Positions 1 through 5,638 of a stretch of 19,956 nt of DNA are shown in pieces. The stretch covers positions 1-19,956 of the forward strand of contig JAJYWG010000423.1 of NCBI GenBank assembly GCA_021791615.1, read 5' to 3'. Below the pieces are notes generated by a model that saw only the letters and a list, made by a program, of their open reading frames with translations, made no database searches and had not been told where the DNA came from. The first letter of the stretch is position 1, and each line of letters starts with the position of its first letter. The stretch comes from Actinomycetes bacterium (lineage in GTDB: Bacteria; Actinomycetota; Acidimicrobiia; Acidimicrobiales; RAAP-2). Both the position numbers and the translations under genes were made by a program.

Positions 1-1
1 G

Positions 2-106
2 ATCGAACTCTGCGAGCTCACGGCGAAGCACCCCGATCGCCTCGAGGAGGCGGGTCGGCGCAACCGCTCCGGGGTCGTGGTCTCCCATGAGCACACGATG
101 CCATGA
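2..106 (+). CDS. 3' end of an unidentified CDS (partial)
   Basis: An open frame enters from the left edge and stops at TGA 104-106, giving the last 34 residues of a protein that ends in VVVSHEHTMP. The sequence is charged and helical (CELTAKHPDRLEEAGRRNRS) and uses the high-GC codon pattern of its neighbours. I do not recognise the family from this tail. It is read in the same direction as leuA but is separated from it by about 850 bp holding a minus-strand small gene and repeats, so co-transcription is unlikely. Confidence 0.5.
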   Translation: MELCELTAKHPDRLEEAGRRNRSGVVVSHEHTMP

Positions 107-250
107 GGGTGTATCACGCCTTGCGCGGGGAGCCTCCCGGCCCCGGTCACCCGGAGCGCTGGAGGGAGACGTGCGTGCCCGGCGCCACGACGACCGAGAC
201 GCCGCCGGCAGCGCTCGGCCGTTCGTTGGCGTCCTTGACGCCCGAGGCCG

Positions 251-373
251 GGCGTGGCCGGTCGGCGTGGCCGGTCGGCGTGCCCGGTCGGCGTGCCCGG
301 TCGGATTGGGTTGCCGGGTCGGCGTGCCGGGTCGGGGGTGCCGGGACGGCGGGGCCGGGACGGCGGGGCCGGG
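251..373. repeat. Degenerate 13-14 bp tandem repeat
   Basis: About nine units of a 13-14 bp motif of the form GGCGTGCCCGGTC lie head to tail. The first four (251-302) are nearly identical; later ones (from 321) drift to GGCGGGGCCGGGAC, with one longer interrupted unit at 303-320. All frames are open on both strands, which reflects the repeat and not coding. The stretch 107-393 holds nothing else I can support. Confidence 0.75.
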
Positions 374-393
374 CAGCGGGGGCGGCGCAGCGC

Positions 394-558
394 TCAGGTC
401 GCCGGGGCGGCGTCCGGGACGGGCTTGTGGACGACCGGGGGCCAGTGGTCAGGCGTGCCGTGCTGGTGCTGGCGTCGATCGGGCGGCGAAGCAAACCAGC
501 GCCGGTAGAGCGCGGTGGCGACCAAGGCGACGAGGAGGAGCACGGCGAGCTTCTTCAC
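394..558 (-). CDS. Small single-pass membrane protein, hypothetical
   Basis: A 54-residue protein if translation starts at GTG 558-556: KKLAVLLLVALVATALYRRW makes one transmembrane or signal-anchor segment at about residues 2-18, followed by a basic, His/Pro-rich tail. It resembles the very short 'KK-hydrophobic-YRR' membrane proteins common in Actinobacteria (DLW-39-like), but the diagnostic tail is missing, so the family is only suggested. The start is supported by a TATTGT box (566-571 on the minus strand) exactly 7 nt upstream, as expected for a leaderless transcript. The same frame is open to an ATG at 786, but that extension would consist only of the 21-bp repeats. It is divergent from leuA. 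Confidence 0.5.
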   Translation of the reverse strand: MKKLAVLLLVALVATALYRRWFASPPDRRQHQHGTPDHWPPVVHKPVPDAAPAT

Positions 559-565
559 TGCAGGG

Positions 566-571
566 ACAATA
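566..571 (-). promoter_or_regulatory. Putative -10 box for the small membrane protein
   Basis: On the minus strand the hexamer is TATTGT, fitting the TANNNT -10 consensus, with 7 nt between it and the GTG start. This spacing would put the transcription start at or next to the start codon. No Shine-Dalgarno sequence is visible. No clear -35 box is visible either, because the 21-bp array lies directly upstream. Confidence 0.4.
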
Positions 572-573
572 GA

Positions 574-720
574 GGCTCCCGCCGGCACGACCGAGGCTCC
601 CGCCGGCACGACCGGGGCTTTCGCCGGCACGACCGGGGCTCCCGCCGGCACGACCGAGGCTCCCGCCGGCACGACCGGGGCTCCCGCCGGCACGACCGGG
701 GCTTTCGCCGGCACGATCGG
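574..720. repeat. 21-bp tandem array, 7 units
   Basis: Seven contiguous 21-bp units (574-594, 595-615, 616-636, 637-657, 658-678, 679-699, 700-720) share the core GGCTCCCGCCGGCACGACCG. Variants are GGCTTT for GGCTCC in units 3 and 7, and a final A or G. Each unit carries the palindrome GCCGGC. The array separates the divergent small membrane gene from the leuA promoter. As 21 is a multiple of 3, both strands stay open across it (PAGAPVV-type heptapeptides on the minus strand), but it lies upstream of the likely start of the small gene. Confidence 0.9.
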
Positions 721-745
721 GAAGTCATCCTGACAGGAACCGGAG

Positions 746-775
746 TTGACAGGAGCCGGCGCTCCTGGGACCATT
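746..775 (+). promoter_or_regulatory. Putative leuL-leuA promoter
   Basis: A perfect -35 consensus TTGACA is at 746-751. The best -10 candidate, about 18 nt downstream (ACCATT, 770-775), is poor, so only the -35 is convincing. It lies just before the leucine leader peptide (GTG 781), which fits a short or absent 5' leader. An inverted repeat and a 16-bp direct repeat overlap this region. Confidence 0.4.
750..767. promoter_or_regulatory. Inverted repeat over the leuA promoter, possible operator
   Basis: CAGGAGC at 750-756 and GCTCCTG at 761-767 are perfect reverse complements separated by CGGC. The 18-bp palindrome starts inside the -35 box and fills the spacer, where a dimeric repressor would act. 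It could instead be a hairpin in a longer transcript. Confidence 0.4.
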
Positions 776-780
776 GCGCC

Positions 781-813
781 GTGCAATTCCTCGCGGAGCT
801 GCTGCTGACCTAG
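781..813 (+). CDS. leuL: Leucine leader peptide (attenuator)
   Basis: A ten-codon ORF, GTG to TAG, encodes VQFLAELLLT. Four of its ten residues are leucine, including three consecutive CTG codons (799-807). A terminator hairpin follows 28 nt after the stop, and leuA starts about 140 nt downstream. This arrangement is the hallmark of ribosome-mediated attenuation: a ribosome stalled at Leu codons when charged tRNA-Leu is scarce would change leader folding and prevent termination. Leucine leader peptides before leuA are known in actinobacteria. The ribosome-binding site is weak (GGGA about 10 nt upstream), so translation might be leaderless. Confidence 0.75.
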   Translation: MQFLAELLLT

Positions 814-841
814 GGGCGGGCGTCACATCGCGCTCGCTCGC

Positions 842-878
842 ACCTCCTGCACCCCTCGGGCCAGGAGGTCTTTTCGTT
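842..878 (+). terminator. leuA attenuator terminator hairpin
   Basis: ACCTCCTG (842-849) pairs perfectly with CAGGAGGT (862-869) around a 12-nt loop, and is followed by CTTTTCGTT. This is a Rho-independent terminator lying between the leader peptide and leuA, so it should act as a conditional terminator. The loop contains CCCCT (852-856), complementary to AGGGG (812-816) at the leader peptide stop codon, allowing a competing or pseudoknot pairing. Confidence 0.75.
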
Positions 879-880
879 AA

Positions 881-930
881 GGGGAGTCAAGGGGAGTCAA
901 GGGGAGTCAAGGGCAGCGAAGGGGAGCGAA
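881..930. repeat. 10-bp tandem purine-rich repeat
   Basis: Three perfect copies of GGGGAGTCAA (881-910) are followed by two diverged ones, GGGCAGCGAA and GGGGAGCGAA. The tract lies between the attenuator terminator and the leuA ribosome-binding site, so it is part of the leuA 5' untranslated region. Confidence 0.85.
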
Positions 931-952
931 CAGGAGCTGAACAGGAGCGGAC

Positions 953-2743
953 ATGGGGAGTGCGGACATGCAGAGAAGAGAACATGCAGAGAAGAGAGCG
1001 GACATGAAGACGCAAGAAGCGAAGATGCCGTACCACCACTACCGGTCCGCAGTGCCGCTCGTCCTTTCGGACCGGACGTGGCCTGACCGTACGACGACGT
1101 CGGCGCCGAGGTGGGTCAGCGTCGACCTGCGCGACGGCAACCAGGCGCTCGTCGACCCGATGGACCCGGCACGGAAGCTCGAGCTGTTCGGGGCCCTCGT
1201 CGAGGTGGGCTTCAAGGAGATCGAGGTCGGGTTCCCCTCGGCTTCCCAGACCGACTTCGAGTTCCAGCGAAAGTTGATCGACGAGGGGCTGGTCCCTGAC
1301 GACGTCGAGATCCAGGTGCTGGTGCAGTGCAGAGAGGAGCTGATCGAGCGGACGTTTGCGTCGCTCGAAGGCGCGAGGCGTGCCGTCGTGCACTTCTACA
1401 ACTCCACGTCCGCGTTGCAGCGCCGCGTCGTCTTCGGACAGGACCGGGAGGGCATCGTGGACATCGCGCTGCAGGCGGCGCGCCTGTGCAAGAAGCTCGA
1501 GGCCACGATCCCAGGCACCGAGGTCCGCTACGAGTACTCCCCGGAGAGCTTCACCGGGACTGAGCCCGAGTTCGCCGTCGAGATCGTCGAACGCGTCATG
1601 GACGTGATCGAGCCGTCTTTCGAAAGGCCCATGATCGTGAACCTCCCGGCGACGGTCGAGATGTACGGCCCGCACGTCTACGCGGACGTCGTCGAATGGT
1701 TCGGGCGGGAGGTGCGGCACCGGGACTGCCTCGTCCTGAGCGTGCACCCCCACAACGACCGGGGTACCGCCGTGGCTGCCGCCGAGCTCGCGGTCCTCGC
1801 GGGCGCCGAGCGCGTCGAGGGGACGCTCTTCGGCAACGGGGAGCGGACCGGCAACGTCGACATCGTCACGCTCGCGATGAACCTCTTCTCTGAGGGAGTG
1901 GATCCCGGGCTCGATTTCAGCGACATCGAGAAGGTGCGCCGCATCGCCGAGCACGCGACCCGGATGCCGGTCCACCCCCGCCACCCGTACGCGGGCGACC
2001 TCGTCTACACGGCTTTTTCGGGCTCCCACCAGGACGCGATCAAGAAGGGCATGGCGGCGATCGGCGACGACTACGACCGCTGGGAGGTCCCCTACCTGCC
2101 GATCGACCCGAAGCACACCGGGCGCACGTACGAAGCGATCATCCGGGTCAACAGCCAGTCGGGGAAGGGAGGCGTCGCGTACCTCATGGACACCGAACAC
2201 GGGCTCGACCTCCCGAGGAGCCTGCAGGTCGAGTTTTCGCGCCAGGTGCAGGCCGTGGCTGAGTCCACCGGCACCGAGGTCCGTCCCGCCGAGCTGTGGG
2301 AGGTCTTCTGCGGCACGTACCTGCCAGACGACGCCGGCATCCGGCTGATCGGCAGCGAGGTGAGCACTGGGGGCGGTCGCACCACCGTCGTCGCGCAGCT
2401 GCTCGTCGACGGCGCCCACCGCACCGTGCGCGGCACCGGCAACGGGCCGATCGACGCGCTGGTTGCCGCGCTGCGCCGAGAGATCGGGGTTGCCTTCGAG
2501 GTCCGCGACTACAGCGAGCACGCGCTCACCTCGGGGAGCGGTGCGTCCGCGGTCGCCTACGTCGAAGCAGAAGGCCCCGGCGGCGAGACGTGGTGGGGCG
2601 TCGGCATGGACTCGTCGATCCTCGACGCGTCGCTCGCCGCGGTCGTCAGCGCGGCGAACCGCGCGCCGACTCGTGCGCCGACTCGCGCAATGGGACTCGA
2701 GGGCTGCCGCGCCGACTCAGTGCCGCAGTCGCAGACCATGTAG
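953..2743 (+). CDS. leuA: 2-isopropylmalate synthase
   Basis: LeuA condenses acetyl-CoA with 2-ketoisovalerate, the first committed step to leucine, in the cytosol. The conserved protein begins at about residue 25 (MPYHHYR) and continues DRTWPDR and VDLRDGNQALVDPM. The TIM-barrel catalytic domain has the metal ligands of HPHNDRG (His265, His267) and the GNGERTGN loop. GRTYEAIIRVNSQSGKGG links to the C-terminal leucine-sensing domain (about 450-580), which ends VVSAANRA. The long form matches the actinobacterial type seen in Mycobacterium. ATG 953 has the best ribosome-binding site (AGGAG, 5-nt spacing); ATG 1004 and ATG 1025 are alternatives, and two 16-bp direct repeats (966-997) make the extreme N-terminus doubtful. 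About 24 residues after the usual end contain a 12-bp duplication (APTRAPTR). Expression should be controlled by the upstream leucine attenuator. Confidence 0.95.
   Translation: MGSADMQRREHAEKRADMKTQEAKMPYHHYRSAVPLVLSDRTWPDRTTTSAPRWVSVDLRDGNQALVDPMDPARKLELFGALVEVGFKEIEVGFPSASQTDFEFQRKLIDEGLVPDDVEIQVLVQCREELIERTFASLEGARRAVVHFYNSTSALQRRVVFGQDREGIVDIALQAARLCKKLEATIPGTEVRYEYSPESFTGTEPEFAVEIVERVMDVIEPSFERPMIVNLPATVEMYGPHVYADVVEWFGREVRHRDCLVLSVHPHNDRGTAVAAAELAVLAGAERVEGTLFGNGERTGNVDIVTLAMNLFSEGVDPGLDFSDIEKVRRIAEHATRMPVHPRHPYAGDLVYTAFSGSHQDAIKKGMAAIGDDYDRWEVPYLPIDPKHTGRTYEAIIRVNSQSGKGGVAYLMDTEHGLDLPRSLQVEFSRQVQAVAESTGTEVRPAELWEVFCGTYLPDDAGIRLIGSEVSTGGGRTTVVAQLLVDGAHRTVRGTGNGPIDALVAALRREIGVAFEVRDYSEHALTSGSGASAVAYVEAEGPGGETWWGVGMDSSILDASLAAVVSAANRAPTRAPTRAMGLEGCRADSVPQSQTM
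966..997. repeat. 16-bp tandem duplication at the leuA start
   Basis: ACATGCAGAGAAGAGA occurs twice in tandem (966-981 and 982-997). The unit carries an ATG and is not a multiple of three, so the two ATGs (968 and 984) lie in different frames. This argues that the segment before ATG 1004 evolved as untranslated sequence. Confidence 0.8.
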
Positions 2744-2794
2744 CACGCAGCGCATCGATGCGGAGCGCAGGAGACGAGGAGCGGCTCGAGGAGG

Positions 2795-2855
2795 GCAGAG
2801 GAGGAGGGCAGAGGAGGAGGGCAGAGGAGCAGGAGAGGAGCAGGAGAGGAGCAGG
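2795..2855. repeat. Polypurine tandem repeats between convergent leuA and leuD
   Basis: GCAGAGGAGGAGG (13 bp) is repeated at 2795-2807 and 2808-2820, with a variant at 2821-2833. An 11-bp unit AGAGGAGCAGG follows at 2834-2844 and 2845-2855. The whole of about 2785-2880 is almost only purine on the plus strand. It fills the gap where leuA and leuD converge. No standard terminator hairpin is visible there. Confidence 0.8.
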
Positions 2856-2883
2856 AGCAGAGGAGCGGAGGAGCGCCTCAGCC

Positions 2884-3477
2884 TCAGGGAGAGGCCAGCG
2901 ACGGCAGCCACGAGGGGCGTGCCGCTTCGAATGCGCCGATGTCGCCGGCGTGGCGGAGGGTGAGGCCGATGTCGTCCCAGCCGTTCAGGAGGCGCTGGCG
3001 AGTGAACTCGTCGAGCGGGAACGTCGCATGGATGTCGCCGCACTCGACGGTGCCGGCCGCCACGTCCACCGTGACGAGCAGCGTCGGGTCCGCAGCGACG
3101 GCGTCGAGGATCGCGCGGTCGACCTCGGGGGTGACCTGGACGGGCACCAGCCCCTGCTTGGTGCAGTTGCTCCTGAAGATGTCGCCGAAGCTCGAGGCGA
3201 CCACCGCCTCGAAGCCGTAGTCCATGAGCGCCCACACCGCGTGCTCGCGTGAGGAGCCGGTGCCGAAGTTGGAGCCGGAGACGAGCACCGTGGCGCCGGC
3301 GTGCGAGGGGTCGTTGAGGACGAAGGCGCGGTCGTCCCGCCACTCGGCGAACAGCCCCTTGCCGAACCCGGTCCGCTCGACCCGCTTCAGCCAGTCCGAG
3401 GGGATGATCTGGTCGGTGTCCACGTCCGAGCGGTCGAGGGGGACCGCACGTCCGCTCACGACTGCGACGGGCTTCAC
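2884..3477 (-). CDS. leuD: 3-isopropylmalate dehydratase small subunit
   Basis: LeuD is the swivelling subunit of isopropylmalate isomerase and works with LeuC to convert 2- to 3-isopropylmalate. The 197-residue protein shows the family blocks [15 protein letters not shown] (about 19-32), [13 protein letters not shown] (about 68-80), SFGDIFRSN, and the C-terminal [19 protein letters not shown]. Length is normal for the bacterial form. The GTG start (3477-3475) overlaps the leuC stop TGA (3476-3474) as GTGA, so translation is probably coupled. The frame is open further upstream, but that region is the leuC repeat tail read in another frame. Confidence 0.95.
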   Translation of the reverse strand: MKPVAVVSGRAVPLDRSDVDTDQIIPSDWLKRVERTGFGKGLFAEWRDDRAFVLNDPSHAGATVLVSGSNFGTGSSREHAVWALMDYGFEAVVASSFGDIFRSNCTKQGLVPVQVTPEVDRAILDAVAADPTLLVTVDVAAGTVECGDIHATFPLDEFTRQRLLNGWDDIGLTLRHAGDIGAFEAARPSWLPSLASP

Positions 3478-5060
3478 GGCGCTCCCCGGTGCGGGCGGTG
3501 GTGCAGGTCCGGGAGGTCGGGCAGGTCCGGCAGGTCCGGCAGGTCCGGGAGGTCGGGCAGGTCCGGGAGGTCGGGCAGGTCGGCAGGGGCCGCGAAGTGC
3601 CCGGCCACCGCGGTCGCCGCCGCCACGGCAGGCGAGACGAGGTGCGTCCTCGCGCCGCGGCCCTGGCGCCCTTCGAAGTTGCGGTTGGAGGTGGACGCGC
3701 AGCGTTCGCCCGGGGAGAGCTTGTCGGGGTTCATGCCCAGGCACATCGAGCACCCCGGCTCGCGCCATTCGAAGCCCGCCGCAACCAACACCTTGTCGAG
3801 CCCTTCCGCCTCGGCCTGCGCCTTCACCCGGTGGGAGCCGGGGACCGCAAGCGCCCGCACGCCGCTGTGCACGCGGCGGCCCTCGAGGACCGCGGCGGCG
3901 GCCCGGAGGTCCTCGATGCGCGAGTTGGTGCAGGAGCCGAGGAAGACCGCGTCGACCGGGATCTCACGGACCAAGGTGCCCGGGGCGAGCCCCATGTAGG
4001 CGAGCGCCCGAACAGCAGCCTCGCGCTGGGAGGGGTCGGCGAACTCGTCGGGGTCGGGAACGGCGCCGCCGATCGGGACGACCTGGGCAGGGTTGGTGCC
4101 CCAGGTGACGTGCGGCGCGATCGCCGCCGCGTCGAGGTGGACCTCCTTGGCGAACGGCGCGCCGGGGTCGCTCGGGAGCGTGCGCCACCACTCGAGCGCA
4201 CTCTCCCAGTCCCTGCCCTTCGGCGCATGGGGGCGGCTTTGGAGGTAGGCGAACGTGGTGTCGTCAGGGGCGACCATCCCGGCACGGGCACCTCCTTCGA
4301 TGGTCATGTTGCACAGCGTCATCCGCCCCTCCATCGAGAGCGCCCGCACCGCGTCGCCCCGGTACTCGATGACGCAGCCGAACCCGCCGCCGGTCCCTAT
4401 CCGCCCGATCACCGCCAGTGCGAGGTCCTTGGCAGTCGTGCCGGCCGGGGCGCGGCCCTCGATCGTGACCGCCATCGCCGAGGGGCGGACCTGGGGAAGC
4501 GTCTGGGTGGCCAGCACGTGGGCGACCTCGCTCGTCCCGATCCCGAAGGCGAGCGCGCCGAAGGCGCCGTGGGTCGAGGTGTGGCTGTCGCCGCAGACGA
4601 CGGTCGTCCCGGGCTGGGTGAGGCCGAGCTCGGGTCCGATGACGTGGACGATCCCCTGGTCGTGGTGGCCCATCGGGAAGCAGCGGATCCCGAACTCCGC
4701 GCAGTTGGCGTCGAGCGCCTCGAGCTGGCGGGCAGACACGGGGTCGCTCACCGTTTCCCCGGTGGTGGGGACGTTGTGGTCGGCGGTGGCGACCGTGAGG
4801 TCGGGCCGCCGGACGCGGCGCCCGGCGAGGCGGAGCCCGTCGAAGGCCTGCGGCGAGGTCACCTCGTGGACGAGGTGCAGGTCGATGTACAAGAGGTCGG
4901 GCTCGTCTCCGCCCGAGCGGACGACGTGCGCGTCCCAGACCTTGTCGAAGAGCGTCCGGGGGGGGCTGCCGGGCGAAGATGCGGCGGACGGCTCGGCGGC
5001 GGACGGCTCGGCGGCGGGCGACTGGGCGGCGGGCGGCTCGTGGGCGGGCGGCTGGGTCAA
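3474..5060 (-). CDS. leuC: 3-isopropylmalate dehydratase large subunit
   Basis: LeuC is the aconitase-like [4Fe-4S] catalytic subunit of isopropylmalate isomerase. The 528-residue protein contains [55 protein letters not shown] and [12 protein letters not shown]. The cluster ligands are Cys377, Cys437 and Cys440, with the same 60 and 3 spacing as characterised enzymes. The start is TTG 5060-5058, overlapping the greA stop as TTGA; no ATG or GTG occurs before the conserved [10 protein letters not shown], so TTG is the plausible start. Both ends carry repeat-derived additions: an N-terminal Pro/Ala/Ser/Glu tail of about 34 residues, and a C-terminal run of eight Asp-Leu-Pro triplets. The conserved core appears complete. 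Confidence 0.95.
   Translation of the reverse strand: MTQPPAHEPPAAQSPAAEPSAAEPSAASSPGSPPRTLFDKVWDAHVVRSGGDEPDLLYIDLHLVHEVTSPQAFDGLRLAGRRVRRPDLTVATADHNVPTTGETVSDPVSARQLEALDANCAEFGIRCFPMGHHDQGIVHVIGPELGLTQPGTTVVCGDSHTSTHGAFGALAFGIGTSEVAHVLATQTLPQVRPSAMAVTIEGRAPAGTTAKDLALAVIGRIGTGGGFGCVIEYRGDAVRALSMEGRMTLCNMTIEGGARAGMVAPDDTTFAYLQSRPHAPKGRDWESALEWWRTLPSDPGAPFAKEVHLDAAAIAPHVTWGTNPAQVVPIGGAVPDPDEFADPSQREAAVRALAYMGLAPGTLVREIPVDAVFLGSCTNSRIEDLRAAAAVLEGRRVHSGVRALAVPGSHRVKAQAEAEGLDKVLVAAGFEWREPGCSMCLGMNPDKLSPGERCASTSNRNFEGRQGRGARTHLVSPAVAAATAVAGHFAAPADLPDLPDLPDLPDLPDLPDLPDLPDLHHRPHRGAP
3504..3581. repeat. 9-bp in-frame array encoding (Asp-Leu-Pro)8 at the LeuC C-terminus
   Basis: Eight 9-bp units plus two further codons, alternating GACCTGCCC, GACCTCCCG and GACCTGCCG on the minus strand, encode DLP repeats directly after the normal end of LeuC ([11 protein letters not shown]). 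Wobble-position variants alternate in blocks, pointing to duplication of units longer than 9 bp (18-27 bp). Confidence 0.9.
4981..5055. repeat. 15-bp in-frame array encoding the LeuC N-terminal tail
   Basis: Five 15-bp units run from 4981 to 5055. The first two (4981-4995, 4996-5010) are identical (GCGGCGGACGGCTCG); the other three have drifted. On the minus strand they encode AAEPS-type pentapeptides at the start of LeuC, before the conserved domain. Confidence 0.8.
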
Positions 5061-5563
5061 GCGCCGACCTTCACGATCTCGACGGTGAGCTTGCCGCTCG
5101 GGGCGTCGTAGGCCACGGTCTCGCCGGCGGCCCTCCCGATGAGCGCCTGGCCGAGCGGGGCGCTCGGGGAGATGACGGGCATGTCGCCGCGACGCTCCTC
5201 GATGGAGCCGACGAAGAAGTCCTGGGTGTCCTCGTCCCCCTCGTAGCGCAGCGTGACGACGGAGCCGTGCGTGACGGTGCTGCCCGCGGCGGCGCCTGGG
5301 TCGACGATCTGCGCGTGCTTCAAGAGGCCCTGGAGCTGGCGGATTCGAGACTCCATCTTGCCCTGGCTGTCCTTGGCCGCGTGGTAGTCGCCGTTCTCCG
5401 AGAGGTCACCCAGCGCGCGGGCGGCCTCGATCGCCTGGGCGATCTCCACCCGACCCCGCGTCGTGAGGTCCTCGAGCTCGGCTTGCAGCCGGGCGTAGGT
5501 CTCCGGCGTGAGGCGCGCCGGCTCCGTGCCAGGAGCGCCGGGAGCTCCGGGAGCATCGGTCAT
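5057..5563 (-). CDS. greA: Transcription elongation factor GreA
   Basis: GreA enters the RNA polymerase secondary channel and stimulates cleavage of backtracked transcripts. The 168-residue protein has the N-terminal coiled coil (about 18-88) with the tip motif [13 protein letters not shown], keeping the functional acidic pair Asp53 and Glu56, and a C-terminal FKBP-like domain with [13 protein letters not shown] sequence ([10 protein letters not shown], about 134-143). The first 15 residues are a GAPGAPG-rich extension. ATG 5563 is preceded by TAGCCT (5576-5571) at 7 nt, suggesting a leaderless mRNA. The stop overlaps the leuC start (TTGA), so greA is the first gene of a greA-leuC-leuD operon. 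The open frame continues far upstream, but that part is antisense to the neighbouring surface-protein gene. Confidence 0.93.
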   Translation of the reverse strand: MTDAPGAPGAPGTEPARLTPETYARLQAELEDLTTRGRVEIAQAIEAARALGDLSENGDYHAAKDSQGKMESRIRQLQGLLKHAQIVDPGAAAGSTVTHGSVVTLRYEGDEDTQDFFVGSIEERRGDMPVISPSAPLGQALIGRAAGETVAYDAPSGKLTVEIVKVGA

Positions 5564-5570
5564 CTGACAG

Positions 5571-5576
5571 AGGCTA
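5571..5576 (-). promoter_or_regulatory. Putative -10 box of greA-leuC-leuD
   Basis: The minus-strand hexamer TAGCCT fits TANNNT and stands 7 nt before the greA ATG, the same geometry as at 566-571. No convincing -35 box is visible about 17 nt further up. Confidence 0.45.
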
Positions 5577-5638
5577 CCGGCTGATCCGACGGGGTTCGTG
5601 CGCGAGACTGGCCTCGACGCACGGACGGGAGGGAGCCC

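Noticed and set aside
574..720. CRISPR-like array
   Set aside because: Units are contiguous with no unique spacers, and no cas genes are present; these are simple tandem repeats.
103..813. Plus-strand ORF with HDRGSRR repeats
   Set aside because: Its repeats come from the 21-bp array in an arbitrary frame; only its last ten codons, as the leader peptide, have support.
887..2521. 544-codon minus-strand ORF opposite leuA
   Set aside because: It is antisense to the clearly conserved leuA and has the Asp/Val/Arg/Leu-rich composition of a GC3-driven shadow frame.
3489..5111. 540-codon plus-strand ORF opposite leuC
   Set aside because: It mirrors leuC and greA in antisense, with no recognisable domain.
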